The notes beneath the pieces are model-generated. The model searched no databases and was not told the origin of the DNA. It was given only the letters and a program-made list of their open reading frames with translations. Positions 32,525 to 41,346 of a stretch of DNA of 64,000 nucleotides are shown in pieces (position 1 is the stretch's first letter; every line of letters starts with the position of its first letter). The stretch comes from Desulfobacteraceae bacterium (lineage in GTDB: Bacteria > Desulfobacterota > Desulfobacteria > Desulfobacterales > JAABSP01). Position numbers and translations under genes: made by a program. The stretch covers positions 1-64,000 of the forward strand of contig JAABSP010000024.1 in NCBI GenBank assembly GCA_011390345.1, read 5' to 3'.

Positions 32525-33106
32525 TTAACGATATATCGCATCCAGATCCACAACCAGACCTGGCAACGCCTTTACTCCGAGTTCCCCCTTCCCTTCCCGA
32601 AACACCGGCAGCTCATACTTCCCGTCATTACCGAGAACAAAAACGGTAACCATCTCATCCAGCGGATGCACCAGCCAGTATTCCCGAACGCCTTTGCGTT
32701 CGTACAACAATCTTTTTTGGATATGATCCTTAGAAGCGGTATGCGGGGATAAAACTTCAATAACCCAGTCCGGTGCCCCACGGCATCCGATTTCGTCAAT
32801 TTTCAAAGGATCACAGATCATAGAAAGATCCGGCTGAACGACATTGATTACCGCATCATCCGGTTCATCAGCCTCGGGGAGACGAATATCGAAAGGAGCG
32901 ATAAAGACTTCACAATTGGAATCATCCGGCAGGAACGAAGCGATCTGGAAAAGCAGTTCCCTCAAAACGGTCTGATGCTTTGTGGATGGTGAAGGACTCA
33001 TGTCATAAACGATTCCCTCAATAATCTCCCATCGTCCATCATCCGTCCATTGCCGGTAATCCCCATAGGTGACCGGAACATCCTTCGACTTTGATGGCTG
33101 TGGCAA
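32525..33106 (-). CDS. Uma2 family PD-(D/E)XK nuclease-like protein, copy 2 (TTG start)
   Basis: 193 residues if translation begins at TTG 33106, eight bases after a perfect AGGAGG. That gives exactly the length of the neighbouring copy and aligns both N-termini (PQPSKSKDVPVTYGDYRQWTDD against PLSKPDSSPITYGVYRQW). An upstream ATG in frame at 33154 lacks a ribosome site and is rejected. The nuclease core is intact: PDLSMICDP, GAPDWVIEVLSP, K in the following helix. It is a recent tandem duplicate of the downstream gene or vice versa. Confidence 0.8.
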   Translation of the reverse strand: MPQPSKSKDVPVTYGDYRQWTDDGRWEIIEGIVYDMSPSPSTKHQTVLRELLFQIASFLPDDSNCEVFIAPFDIRLPEADEPDDAVINVVQPDLSMICDPLKIDEIGCRGAPDWVIEVLSPHTASKDHIQKRLLYERKGVREYWLVHPLDEMVTVFVLGNDGKYELPVFREGKGELGVKALPGLVVDLDAIYR

Positions 33107-33134
33107 AACGGAAACCTCCTGAAAATAGAAAGGG

Positions 33135-33176
33135 TTTCGGGACGGCCGCAACAAAAAATGCGGTCGATCCCGAAAT
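33135..33176 (-). terminator. Strong stem-loop between bTHX and Uma2 genes
   Basis: Arms TTTCGGGACGGCCGCA and TGCGGTCGATCCCGAAA pair almost fully around an A-rich loop on the plus strand (T-rich when transcribed from the minus strand). It lies 18 bases past the bTHX stop. A clear U-tract after the stem is missing, so it may be a weak terminator, a processing site or an mRNA stabiliser. Confidence 0.5.
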
Positions 33177-33193
33177 CAAAAAGAGGAAACCAC

Positions 33194-33334
33194 TTATTCA
33201 GCCTGCTCCTCCTGCTGTTGTTCTTCGGCCCTTTCCTGCTTCTGCTTATCCTTTTTGGCCTTTTTGGGACGGGTTTTTCCAGTGGTTCCCCGCCAGACTT
33301 TCCCTCGTTTGCTTCTCTGGTCGCCTTTGCCCAT
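33194..33334 (-). CDS. Small ribosomal subunit protein bTHX
   Basis: 46 residues. The start MGKGDQRSKRGKVWRGTTGK and RPKKAKK are the signature of the tiny basic Thx protein that sits in the head of the 30S subunit. The C-terminus is an unusual tail rich in K, then Q and E. The ATG at 33334 follows AAAGGAGGTGATAC, an essentially full complement of the 16S 3' end, and there is a good promoter upstream. The frame opens 17 codons earlier, but the SD fixes the start. Confidence 0.88.
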   Translation of the reverse strand: MGKGDQRSKRGKVWRGTTGKTRPKKAKKDKQKQERAEEQQQEEQAE

Positions 33335-33384
33335 TTCCGTATCACCTCCTTTCCGAAAAAGATCCTTCGATAAATAAAAATGCA

Positions 33385-33413
33385 ACTATACCGATTTCTT
33401 TCAGGTTGGTCAA
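33385..33413 (-). promoter_or_regulatory. Promoter of the bTHX gene
   Basis: Minus-strand TTGACC (33408-33413), 17-base spacer, TATAGT (33385-33390), 5 of 6 in both boxes. The start point is about 45 bases before the ATG. Confidence 0.7.
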
Positions 33414-33470
33414 TGTGGGATTTTCAGAGGAACAGCTATGAAACAAAAAACAGGAACAATGTCCCCGAAT

Positions 33471-33692
33471 CTATAAGCTATCATAGATATCATCCTCGGG
33501 GTTGTCCCAGATTTTTCCGAAAGCCGATTCCGTAATTCGATAGGCGGCACGGATCAGTTGCCGTTCATTGTCCCTGTAGCTCAAAAAATCGATCAAATCG
33601 ATGACCTGAGATACTTTTTCAGGAGAAAGTGAGCGGATCTTTTGGATCAGCATTTTTTCCTGTTCATTTGTCGGCATTGGATTTTGCTGCAT
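33471..33692 (-). CDS. Orphan antitoxin-like small protein
   Basis: 73 residues. The region LSPEKVSQVIDLIDFLSYRD and the end WDNPEDDIYDSL match small antitoxin-like proteins whose C-terminus usually reads WDNPEDAxYD and whose gene normally precedes a PIN or PemK toxin. No toxin gene is adjacent: the bTHX promoter follows directly. It may act on a toxin elsewhere or be a leftover. ATG 33692 is preceded by GAAGGAAGG. Confidence 0.65.
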   Translation of the reverse strand: MQQNPMPTNEQEKMLIQKIRSLSPEKVSQVIDLIDFLSYRDNERQLIRAAYRITESAFGKIWDNPEDDIYDSL

Positions 33693-33707
33693 AAGCCTTC
33701 CTTCTCT

Positions 33708-35561
33708 TTATTTGAAATCCAAAGAGATCGTCCCATCCCAATTCTCCGGCGGATTCTCCAAAAACCGCCGGCAACGATCCATGAAGATCTCCGTCAGCGG
33801 ATCTTCCGGAATCTTTTCCCGGCAGGCTGAAAAGTATTCCAATGCAGTGTTCCAGTTGCCCATCTTGTAAAGCTTCAGGGCTTTTCCGTAGGCATTCATG
33901 AAATCGGTGTCAAAGCGCTCCCGGTCCATCTCCACAGTATAGATGCCGGTTGCCGTATCCTTTCCCTTTACCTTGACCGTGTCGGCCTCCCGCAGCAGAT
34001 AATCATCTTCCACCCGATCTTTGACCGTCTCGGAGACGATGATCGTCTTCCGGTAATGCTTGGTCAAGCCCTCCAGCCGGGACGCGAGGTTGACCGTGTC
34101 GCCGATCACCGTATAGTCGAACTTGTCCGCAGAGCCGATGTTGCCGACGACCGCGACCCCCTCATGGATGCCGATGCCCATCTCCAGCCCCGCTTCCGGC
34201 AGCAGGAGGATGCCGGGGTCCACAGAGCCGAGCGCGTGGATAATCTCTGTGGCGGCCTTGACCGCCCGGCTGGCATTGTCCTCATAACTAATGGGCGCTC
34301 CGAATATGGCCAGGATCGCGTCGCCGATGAATTTGTCGATGGTTCCGCCATGTTTTCGGATGATCCGGACCATGATGTCGAAATACCGGTTCAGAAAGGA
34401 GACCACCTCTTCGGCCGAGTTGTTCTCAGAAATGGTGGTAAAATCCCGGATATCAGAGAAGAGCACCGCAACGGTCCGCTTCTCCCCCCGAAGATAGGTG
34501 TCCTCGGCATCCCGGTCCATCAGCTCTTCGATCACCTCTCCGGGGACGAACTTGGAAAAGACGGTCCGGATGCGGTTCTCCATCTCCGTAACCCGGTTGA
34601 AGAGGAGGGTGTTCTCGAGAATGGGGCCGGCGTGCCGCGTGAAGACCGAGATGTTCTCTGCGACCAGTCCGGAATAGTAGTTGTTGGCGAGATGGCCCAC
34701 ATGGAGGGTCCCAACGGTCACATCCCCCTTGCCCAGAATGGGGAAACAGGCATAGGAACTGACCCGGCGCGCGTCCATCCGCATCTCCTCGAAGTCCTTG
34801 CGGGTCTCGATGCCGGAGAAGATCCGCCGGGTTCTCTCCAGGTCCATGTCCGGGAGATCCGCGTTGAAGTCGTTCATACAGACCCGTAGGAAATCCTCGG
34901 CATCGGCCCGGTAGATCTGAGCCCCGGGACGAATGTAGGCCATCGGGGTTTTGTGGGATCTCAGGAGAATGGTGCAGATATGGTATTCGCAGACCCTGCT
35001 CAAAACATCGAAGACCCCGTCCACGGTCTCTGAGACCGAACTGATCCGTTTGCCCACGGCCCCGAGCATGTTGACCACCGTGGCTCTGAAAAGCTGGCCA
35101 TCCAGAAAATTGCCGACCATCTCGAAAACCGTCTCCCGGTTTACGGAGCGTCCATCCTCTGCGATGATTCCCGCGTCGGGCGCGGGTCCCTGGATAAGCT
35201 CCTTCACCTTCTCCAACAGCTTTTCAAGATTGTCGAAATCCTTGGTGATAAAGGCATCAACACCGGAATCCAGAGCCCAATATCGATCCTTGTCCTCGGA
35301 GCGGCTGGTGTGCATGATGATCGGGATTCGGGATACGCCGCGCCGGCTTTTCAGCAGACGGCTGGCCTGATACCCCTGAATCAGGGGCATCTCCACATCC
35401 ATGATGATCAGATCCGGGATCTTTGCATAGACCTGTTCAATCCCCTGGGCCCCGTTTTCGGCCAGAAAGACGGTATAGCCTTCGGATTCGAAAAATTGGG
35501 AGAGCATTCCCGCGACCAGGTCCGAATCTTCCATTATCAGAATCTTTTTCCCCTGTGTCAT
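33708..35561 (-). CDS. Receiver domain-class III nucleotidyl cyclase
   Basis: 617 residues, cytoplasmic. The N-terminal receiver has phospho-acceptor D55 in LIIMDVEMP. A middle section of about 230 residues resembles a GAF-like sensor, and the C-terminal half is a class III cyclase: AVLFSDIRDFT near 365, KFIGDAILAIFG near 410, and GDTVNLASRLE near 495 hold the metal aspartates and the nucleotide contacts. The product (cAMP or cGMP) is not settled by sequence. It is the last gene of the chemosensory operon and so the probable output of its CheA; the start has GGAGGATCA ahead. Confidence 0.9.
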   Translation of the reverse strand: MTQGKKILIMEDSDLVAGMLSQFFESEGYTVFLAENGAQGIEQVYAKIPDLIIMDVEMPLIQGYQASRLLKSRRGVSRIPIIMHTSRSEDKDRYWALDSGVDAFITKDFDNLEKLLEKVKELIQGPAPDAGIIAEDGRSVNRETVFEMVGNFLDGQLFRATVVNMLGAVGKRISSVSETVDGVFDVLSRVCEYHICTILLRSHKTPMAYIRPGAQIYRADAEDFLRVCMNDFNADLPDMDLERTRRIFSGIETRKDFEEMRMDARRVSSYACFPILGKGDVTVGTLHVGHLANNYYSGLVAENISVFTRHAGPILENTLLFNRVTEMENRIRTVFSKFVPGEVIEELMDRDAEDTYLRGEKRTVAVLFSDIRDFTTISENNSAEEVVSFLNRYFDIMVRIIRKHGGTIDKFIGDAILAIFGAPISYEDNASRAVKAATEIIHALGSVDPGILLLPEAGLEMGIGIHEGVAVVGNIGSADKFDYTVIGDTVNLASRLEGLTKHYRKTIIVSETVKDRVEDDYLLREADTVKVKGKDTATGIYTVEMDRERFDTDFMNAYGKALKLYKMGNWNTALEYFSACREKIPEDPLTEIFMDRCRRFLENPPENWDGTISLDFK

Positions 35562-35607
35562 TGATCCTCCGATATTCCTCTCTTATCCGATCTTATCCGA
35601 TCAATTC

Positions 35608-37773
35608 TTATCCGATCAAGGTCCGAACCTCCTGAATCAGATTGCCCCGATCAAATTCCGATTTCAGGATATAGGCGTTTGCCCCTTTTTGATAAAACTG
35701 GGCACGGATCTCAGGATCGTCAACAGACGTTATCACGATAAGGGGCGTCGATTCATATCCGCTCTCCCGCCGGATGTTCTCCACAAAGGTGAGCCCGTCC
35801 ATCCGGGGCATCTTGATATCGGTGATGATCAGATGAATCCGGTGCTCCCGGAGCCGCTCCAAGCCTTCGATGCCGTCGGCGGCCGTCACCACATTGTAGT
35901 TCTCCAGCGCAAGAACCGAGCGGACGATCTCCCGGGCCGAATCAGAATCCTCAACCAGCAGGATCTTCTTGTACTCCCGACTTTCCATGGAGAAGCGCTT
36001 TTTCGATTCCATCTCCCGCATTCGCTTCAAGCGGGTTAAAATCTCCGGGATGTGAAGGATCGGAATGATCCGGAAGTTCTTGTCAAAGACGATCCCCTGC
36101 ACCAGCTTCAGGTCGCTCAGGTTCTCCGGCAGAGGCTTGTGGACCAGCGACGCATATTCGACCACCCGATCCACTTCCACTGCAACGGTCTCCCCCAGCG
36201 AGTCGATGATCATGAGGGAACGGTACTCTTCGGGCCCCTTCTCGATCTCCGCATCGGTCAGGGTTCTTTCCAGAATCCCCGAGAGGCGATAGATGGGAAC
36301 CACCTTCTCCCGGCGCCGGATGGAGCGGCGGTTGAGCATTGTAAAGATATCTTTGGGGTGGATCAACATGATTTCCGAGATAAAATTTGCCGGAACAAAG
36401 AGATCGCTCTTTCCGGCCCCGATAAAAAAGCCCTCCACAGTGGCAATGGAGTGGGGAAGAGTCAGCAGAAACTCCGAGCCTCCTTCCGGAGGGTTGGAAA
36501 GGGTGATTTTGCCCTTGACCTTTTCGATGTTGTACCGGACCAGATCCAGCCCCACCCCCCGGCCCGAAAGTTCCCCCACCCGGGAAAGGGTGGAAAACCC
36601 CGAGGAGAAGATAAAGGCATTGAGCGCATCCCGATCCATCACGCGGATCTCCTCGGCCTGCATCGGATGCATGGCCATGGATTTCTCCCGGATTTTCTCA
36701 TAATCGATGCCCCGGCCATCATCCGCGATCCGGATGACCACCTGCTCCGTCTCCCGGCTGCAGGCGATGGTCAACTGCCCTGCCCGGGGTTTGCCCCTGG
36801 CCGTTCTTTGAAGCGGCTTCTCCAGGCCGTGGTCCACCCCGTTCCGCACCAGATGGATGATCGGGTCATGGATCTTCTCCAGAACCAGCTTATCCAGCCG
36901 GATATCACCGCCGGAGACGGTCAATTCGATCTCCTTTCCCAGAGATTCGGCCATATCCGCGACCATCTCCTTCACCGGCTGGAGTACCAGATCCAAGGGG
37001 AGCATCCGAAGAGAGTAGATCTCCTCCCGGATCTCCTGTGCGCTCCGCTCCAGCATCCGAAGGTCCGCGTCAAAGCCCTTCCGAAGCTGCCGGATACGAT
37101 CCAAAAAATCATGACCCATTGGGATCTGGCCATTATCGCCGGAGAATTTCCCCAGCATCTCCTTGAAATGGCTCTCCAGATCCCGGATTTCGTCATACTC
37201 CTTTTTCATCCGGAACTGCCGGATCATGAGATTGTTGAACTTCCGGATGATCGTCTCCATCCGGCTCAGCCGCACCTGGATCTTATCGGAGACCGAAAGC
37301 CTGAATTCCGGGGGAATATCGGTCTCAAAAGATTTCGGCTCTACAGGCTCCGCTGCTTCGGGCCGGAGGTGATCCAGGGAGAATGGCTCATTGGCACGGG
37401 CCCGTTCAAAGACCTCGAAGAGATCGGCCACCGGGAGTTCATCGCTCTTTTGTATCCGGATTTTCTCTTTCCCGTTTTGGAGATAATCGACCGTCAGAAA
37501 TCCGAGCTGGATCATCCGCGGTGAGACATCGTAGCGCCCCTCGGCCACGCCCCTGAAGACCCCCTCCAGGCCATGAACGATCGCTTCGATACAGTCGAAC
37601 TTGAGCATTTTGGAAGAGCCTTTGATCGAATGGATAGACCGGAGGAGGTTTCTCAGATCATCCTGGCTCTCAGGGTCGTTTTTCAGCCCCTTAACAGCAT
37701 TTTTAATGGAGCCGATATTTCCCTCCAGCTCATCAAGGTATTTTTCAATGAAGGCATCCCGGCTCAGGGCCAT
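35608..37773 (-). CDS. cheA: CheA-type histidine kinase with C-terminal receiver
   Basis: 721 residues from ATG 37773, which has GGAGGATCG upstream. Domains in order: HPt with H48 in HSIKGSSK, dimerisation and HATPase (HLVRNGVDHGLEKP, DDGRGIDYEKI, GFSTLSRVGELSGRGVGLD), CheW-like regulatory domain, and a receiver at about 598-721 with the acceptor Asp in LIITDIKMPRMDG. This is the fused CheA-receiver layout seen in alternative chemosensory systems rather than in flagellar ones; the receiver can act as a phosphate sink. The start overlaps the cheR end by 10 bases. Confidence 0.92.
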   Translation of the reverse strand: MALSRDAFIEKYLDELEGNIGSIKNAVKGLKNDPESQDDLRNLLRSIHSIKGSSKMLKFDCIEAIVHGLEGVFRGVAEGRYDVSPRMIQLGFLTVDYLQNGKEKIRIQKSDELPVADLFEVFERARANEPFSLDHLRPEAAEPVEPKSFETDIPPEFRLSVSDKIQVRLSRMETIIRKFNNLMIRQFRMKKEYDEIRDLESHFKEMLGKFSGDNGQIPMGHDFLDRIRQLRKGFDADLRMLERSAQEIREEIYSLRMLPLDLVLQPVKEMVADMAESLGKEIELTVSGGDIRLDKLVLEKIHDPIIHLVRNGVDHGLEKPLQRTARGKPRAGQLTIACSRETEQVVIRIADDGRGIDYEKIREKSMAMHPMQAEEIRVMDRDALNAFIFSSGFSTLSRVGELSGRGVGLDLVRYNIEKVKGKITLSNPPEGGSEFLLTLPHSIATVEGFFIGAGKSDLFVPANFISEIMLIHPKDIFTMLNRRSIRRREKVVPIYRLSGILERTLTDAEIEKGPEEYRSLMIIDSLGETVAVEVDRVVEYASLVHKPLPENLSDLKLVQGIVFDKNFRIIPILHIPEILTRLKRMREMESKKRFSMESREYKKILLVEDSDSAREIVRSVLALENYNVVTAADGIEGLERLREHRIHLIITDIKMPRMDGLTFVENIRRESGYESTPLIVITSVDDPEIRAQFYQKGANAYILKSEFDRGNLIQEVRTLIG

Positions 37774-39266
37774 CTGCGATCCTCCTTCAGCCGCTTTTGC
37801 CATTCGCGGCACATGTCGAGAAAATATTTGGCGTTGAAGCCCTCCAGCAGGAACTGGTAATAGTACTGATTTTGATCGATATAGGAGCAGATATCCCGGC
37901 CACAGGTTTCATACTCCCGTTCTGCGATCCGGGGGTACTCATCCCGGAGGGTATTTGCCCGATAGAAACGGGCCGGCCAGCATCCGGAGTTGCACTGGAG
38001 GGCTTCGGAAAACCGGAACCCAGCCTTCTGAGGGTTTCCCCGGACCAGTTCCAGATAGCCCCAGAGATAGCAGGAGATCTCATTTTTCGGCAGCAGCGGA
38101 TCGATCAGTTCCATCAGATCCCGGCCATCGGCATACCGGTTCTCGCGGATGAGCCAGATGATATGGAGAAACTGGAGGGCAAAGGAGAAATTGATATCCT
38201 GCTGCGCGGTGAAGAGCCGGTTGTTGAGCCGCTGGCTCGCATAGAAGAGAATCTTTTCCGTATCGATTGGATACTTTCCCCGAACCTCTCCTGCAAATGG
38301 GATCTCTTTTTTGGGCAAAACTCTCTCGATGGAGAGGGGAATCGCCCCTGTTTCCCCCAGATCCGATGGGACGACTTCGCATATTGGATTGGGATTGACC
38401 CCCTGGCGCAGCTCCTCGGGATTCTTCTTCCTGAAGAAATAGGTATTCTGAACCTGCTCCAGTTCGAGAAGAGGGTGGGAGATGAGGGGGATCTCCGATG
38501 CTGAGAGGAATAGATAGCCGTCGGGCCGCAAGGTCTTCACCACCCGGTCCAGAATTTCCCCGCGGATCTCCAAAGACATATAGATCAGTGTATTTCTCAA
38601 AAAAATGAGGTGGAACCTTTCCTTCAACTCCGAAAGATCATCCCTGAAGAGGTTGATCTTTTGGATATCGATCTCCTTTCGGAGGGAATCATCGATGATC
38701 ACCGAATGGGTTTCCCGGCGGAGATAGGGCTCCAGAAGTCCGTTAAAGGCTGAACCATCCTTTCGAAAAGCGTTCCGGGTGTAGATCCCCCGCGTGAAGA
38801 GAGCAAGGGAGTGGGGATTGATGTCGCTGGCCAGAATGGATGCGCGGATTCCTCGGCCACCCTTCTCTTTCCGCATTCCATGTATCATCGCATTCAAAGA
38901 GATGGCCTCTTCGCCAGAGGAGCACGCGGCGCTCCAGAAGTGGAAATACTGGATTCCTTTCCTGTCCCACTGGGGCAGGAGATGATTTTTCAATATCCGG
39001 AAATGCTTCTCCTCCCGGAAGAAGTAGGTCTCGTTGATGGTAACCGCGTCGATGAGCGCGGCATACTCTGCTCTGTTCCGCCAGACATGGCGCAGATACC
39101 TCTCCATATCCATGTCCAGAGCTGTCAGGCGTCCCGCGAGAAAGGAGATGAGGGTTCTCCGGTTTGAATCGGGAAGCCGGATGCCCGATTCAATCTCCAC
39201 GGCCCGGAGCGCCTTCTGAAATGCCCCTTCCGAAATGGAGAAGCCTGCCGATGGAGAATCATTCAT
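37764..39266 (-). CDS. cheR: CheR methyltransferase with C-terminal extension
   Basis: 500 residues. The N-terminal domain and SAM-binding methyltransferase domain are clear (TINETYFFREEKHF near 80, WSAACSSGEEAISL near 108). After about 270 residues follows a helical extension of some 230 residues, possibly TPR-like, whose end CREWQKRLKEDRRW is highly charged. CheR methylates glutamates of the chemoreceptors. The extension suggests coupling to a partner protein. The start was chosen at 39266, overlapping the cheB stop; an upstream frame into cheB is rejected. Confidence 0.9.
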   Translation of the reverse strand: MNDSPSAGFSISEGAFQKALRAVEIESGIRLPDSNRRTLISFLAGRLTALDMDMERYLRHVWRNRAEYAALIDAVTINETYFFREEKHFRILKNHLLPQWDRKGIQYFHFWSAACSSGEEAISLNAMIHGMRKEKGGRGIRASILASDINPHSLALFTRGIYTRNAFRKDGSAFNGLLEPYLRRETHSVIIDDSLRKEIDIQKINLFRDDLSELKERFHLIFLRNTLIYMSLEIRGEILDRVVKTLRPDGYLFLSASEIPLISHPLLELEQVQNTYFFRKKNPEELRQGVNPNPICEVVPSDLGETGAIPLSIERVLPKKEIPFAGEVRGKYPIDTEKILFYASQRLNNRLFTAQQDINFSFALQFLHIIWLIRENRYADGRDLMELIDPLLPKNEISCYLWGYLELVRGNPQKAGFRFSEALQCNSGCWPARFYRANTLRDEYPRIAEREYETCGRDICSYIDQNQYYYQFLLEGFNAKYFLDMCREWQKRLKEDRRWP

Positions 39267-40297
39267 ACCCGATATTTCACCCGCCTCATCAGTTCCGGAG
39301 CGATCTCCTCCAGTGGCAGGACCTTTGTGGCCGCATCCAGCTCCACTGCGGCCCTGGGCATTCCGTAGATGGCTGAAGTGGGTTGATCCTGAACAATGGT
39401 GATCCCTCCCTTTCCGACAATGGAGAGGCATCCCTGTGCCCCGTCTCTGCCCATGCCGGTGAGCAGAACTCCGATCACCCTTTCCCGATATTCGGCTGCG
39501 GCCGATTCAAAGAGCAGATCCACACTCGGCTTCTGGTTGAGAACCCGGGGCCCATTCTCCAGAGAGAGCCGGTTCCAGCGAATCTTGAGATGGATGTCGG
39601 TCGGGGAGATATGGACGCTTCCGGGCTGAATCACCTCCCGATGCCGGGCGATTCTCACGGAAAGGGGCGTGGTCTCGTCGAGCCATCGGACAAATCCTTC
39701 CATGAATCCGCTCTCCATGTGCTGCACCAGAATGATTCCAAGGGGAAAATCGGCCGGAAGCCGCGCAAGAATCGTCTTGACCGCCGCGGGCCCGCCCGTG
39801 GAAGATCCCATCACCACCAGTTGATAGGAGGATCTTTGGTCGGTTCCGGAAGTTTGCCCCGATGCCGGAGCGCGCTGGTTTCCGGCCCCTGAACTTGCCG
39901 GAACCGATCTCCGCTTCCGGGCAAGAGTGCGGACCCGGGCCAGAAATTCTGCTAAAAAAAGGGGCTCGTTGAACTGATCGATAGAGGGTTTTGCCATCGC
40001 GTCCGCGGCCCCGGCCCCGATGGCCGCGCGAATCCCTTCCGGGGTGAGGCCGTTTGCCATCACCAGCACAGGGGTCGGGGCCTCCTGCATGATTCTCCGG
40101 GTTGCCTCCAGACCATCCATCACCGGCATATCGATATCCATGATGATCAGGTCAGGAGAAATCTCTTTTGCCGCAAAAAGCGCCCCCTGCCCGTGTGTCG
40201 CCTCACCGGCCAGCAGGAGATCGCTCTCATTCTGGAACAGGTTTTTCAAGATGCTTCGGAGCAGGGCTGAATCATCGACGATGAGTATTTGGATCAT
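39263..40297 (-). CDS. cheB: CheB protein-glutamate methylesterase
   Basis: 344 residues. The N-terminal receiver (LIVDDSALLRSIL, acceptor in LIIMDIDMPVMDG near 54) is followed by the methylesterase domain with catalytic serine in GSSTGGPAAV near 168, histidine in VQHMESGF near 200 and aspartate in GMGRDGAQG near 295. It removes methyl groups from receptor glutamates when phosphorylated. It overlaps cheR by four bases and lies 27 bases after the CheW-like gene. Confidence 0.94.
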   Translation of the reverse strand: MIQILIVDDSALLRSILKNLFQNESDLLLAGEATHGQGALFAAKEISPDLIIMDIDMPVMDGLEATRRIMQEAPTPVLVMANGLTPEGIRAAIGAGAADAMAKPSIDQFNEPLFLAEFLARVRTLARKRRSVPASSGAGNQRAPASGQTSGTDQRSSYQLVVMGSSTGGPAAVKTILARLPADFPLGIILVQHMESGFMEGFVRWLDETTPLSVRIARHREVIQPGSVHISPTDIHLKIRWNRLSLENGPRVLNQKPSVDLLFESAAAEYRERVIGVLLTGMGRDGAQGCLSIVGKGGITIVQDQPTSAIYGMPRAAVELDAATKVLPLEEIAPELMRRVKYRV

Positions 40298-40324
40298 ATT
40301 AGGATCATAAGGTATATTCGGCTT

Positions 40325-40855
40325 CTATGCTTGGATAAAGAGGAGCCGCTCGAGATCGATCCATAAAGCCAATCGATCGGACGGATAAAAGCGGCATCCT
40401 ATGATTCCTTCCTCTCTGTATCGGGGTTTCAGATTGACCGGCAGGGGCCGCACCTCCCGGATGGGAATCTCTACAATATCAATCCTGCTGTCAACGAGAA
40501 AACCGACCCGATCCCCGGAAAGCCTCTCGGGACAGTTGGAAAGGATCTTCTCCCATCGATTCCGGTTACGGGGATGGAAGTGGGCAACTTCTGTGATCAG
40601 CCCCACCCGCAATCCGCTTTTAGGCCCTTGAGCGGTAAAGACCTCTTCCAGAGACCTGTCGAGATCAAACAGTGGAATTCGTTCTCCGCCTGCCTTTCCC
40701 CAGGATGTCAGATAGGGGGAAGAAGATGCCATCGGGAAGAGATCAGGCAAAGAGAGGCCAGTGGCCACCTGCTCCCGGTTGATGATGATTGATGGCTGAA
40801 CCGTCTCGATCATCAGGAAATCATGGGTTTTCTCCCTATCCTTTTCTGAGATCAT
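40325..40855 (-). CDS. Divergent CheW-like protein
   Basis: 176 residues. The pattern of strands and short motifs (RIPLFDLDRSLE near 60, RVGFLVDSRIDIVEIPI near 113, LWIDLERLL near the end) fits the CheW fold, but conservation is low and no other domain is present. It probably serves as a second coupling protein in the array. It overlaps the preceding cheW gene by four bases. Confidence 0.72.
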   Translation of the reverse strand: MISEKDREKTHDFLMIETVQPSIIINREQVATGLSLPDLFPMASSSPYLTSWGKAGGERIPLFDLDRSLEEVFTAQGPKSGLRVGLITEVAHFHPRNRNRWEKILSNCPERLSGDRVGFLVDSRIDIVEIPIREVRPLPVNLKPRYREEGIIGCRFYPSDRLALWIDLERLLFIQA

Positions 40856-41346
40856 CTTCTGAGATCATCGGACAGCTTCCGGATCAGGCTGGGGATGTTG
40901 ATGATCGGGATCTCCTCCTCTTCCATGCCCAGAGCCCCGGCAAAGAATCCCCCCTGATCCTCCCCATCGCCAAGAGCATGAATCCCGCTTTTCGGAAGGC
41001 TGATGATCTCTATGATATCGGAGATCAGAAAGGCGATCCTGTCTCCATCGAGATCGCAGATCAGATAGGTATCTGCATCCAGAACCTGCTTTTCAAAGAG
41101 GATATCCAGGTCAAAGACCGTATGGGGCTCCCCCCGATGATCGATCAGCCCCCGGATATAGGGAGGAACAAAAGGAATCCTATGGATGGGCGCATCGGTG
41201 ACGATCTCCCGGACCCCCTGCGCGGGAAAGGCGTAGCTCTGTTGCCGGATGCGGGCGATCAGGAATCTGATCTTCTCCTCTTCCACCGCGGCATCTTCCG
41301 ATTCGCTCCGGGATTCGATCTCCTCCAGCAGTTCTTCGTTTTTCAT
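40852..41346 (-). CDS. cheW: CheW coupling protein
   Basis: 164 residues with an acidic N-terminal tail of about 25 residues, then a typical CheW domain: FPAQGVREIV near 40, VPPYIRGLIDHRGEPHTVFDLD near 60-80 in parts, and RIAFLISDIIEI near 106. It links chemoreceptors to CheA. Its start overlaps the receptor gene stop by four bases. Confidence 0.9.
   Translation of the reverse strand: MKNEELLEEIESRSESEDAAVEEEKIRFLIARIRQQSYAFPAQGVREIVTDAPIHRIPFVPPYIRGLIDHRGEPHTVFDLDILFEKQVLDADTYLICDLDGDRIAFLISDIIEIISLPKSGIHALGDGEDQGGFFAGALGMEEEEIPIINIPSLIRKLSDDLRR

Noticed and set aside
30244-33692. An integrated mobile element spanning the higBA-Uma2 patch
   Set aside because: No integrase, transposase, terminal repeats or tRNA attachment site is visible, and a ribosomal protein gene lies inside; only AT-richness and gene content hint at transfer.
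36052-37524. A 490-codon plus-strand frame opposite cheA
   Set aside because: Antisense shadow of a conserved kinase; no start signal.
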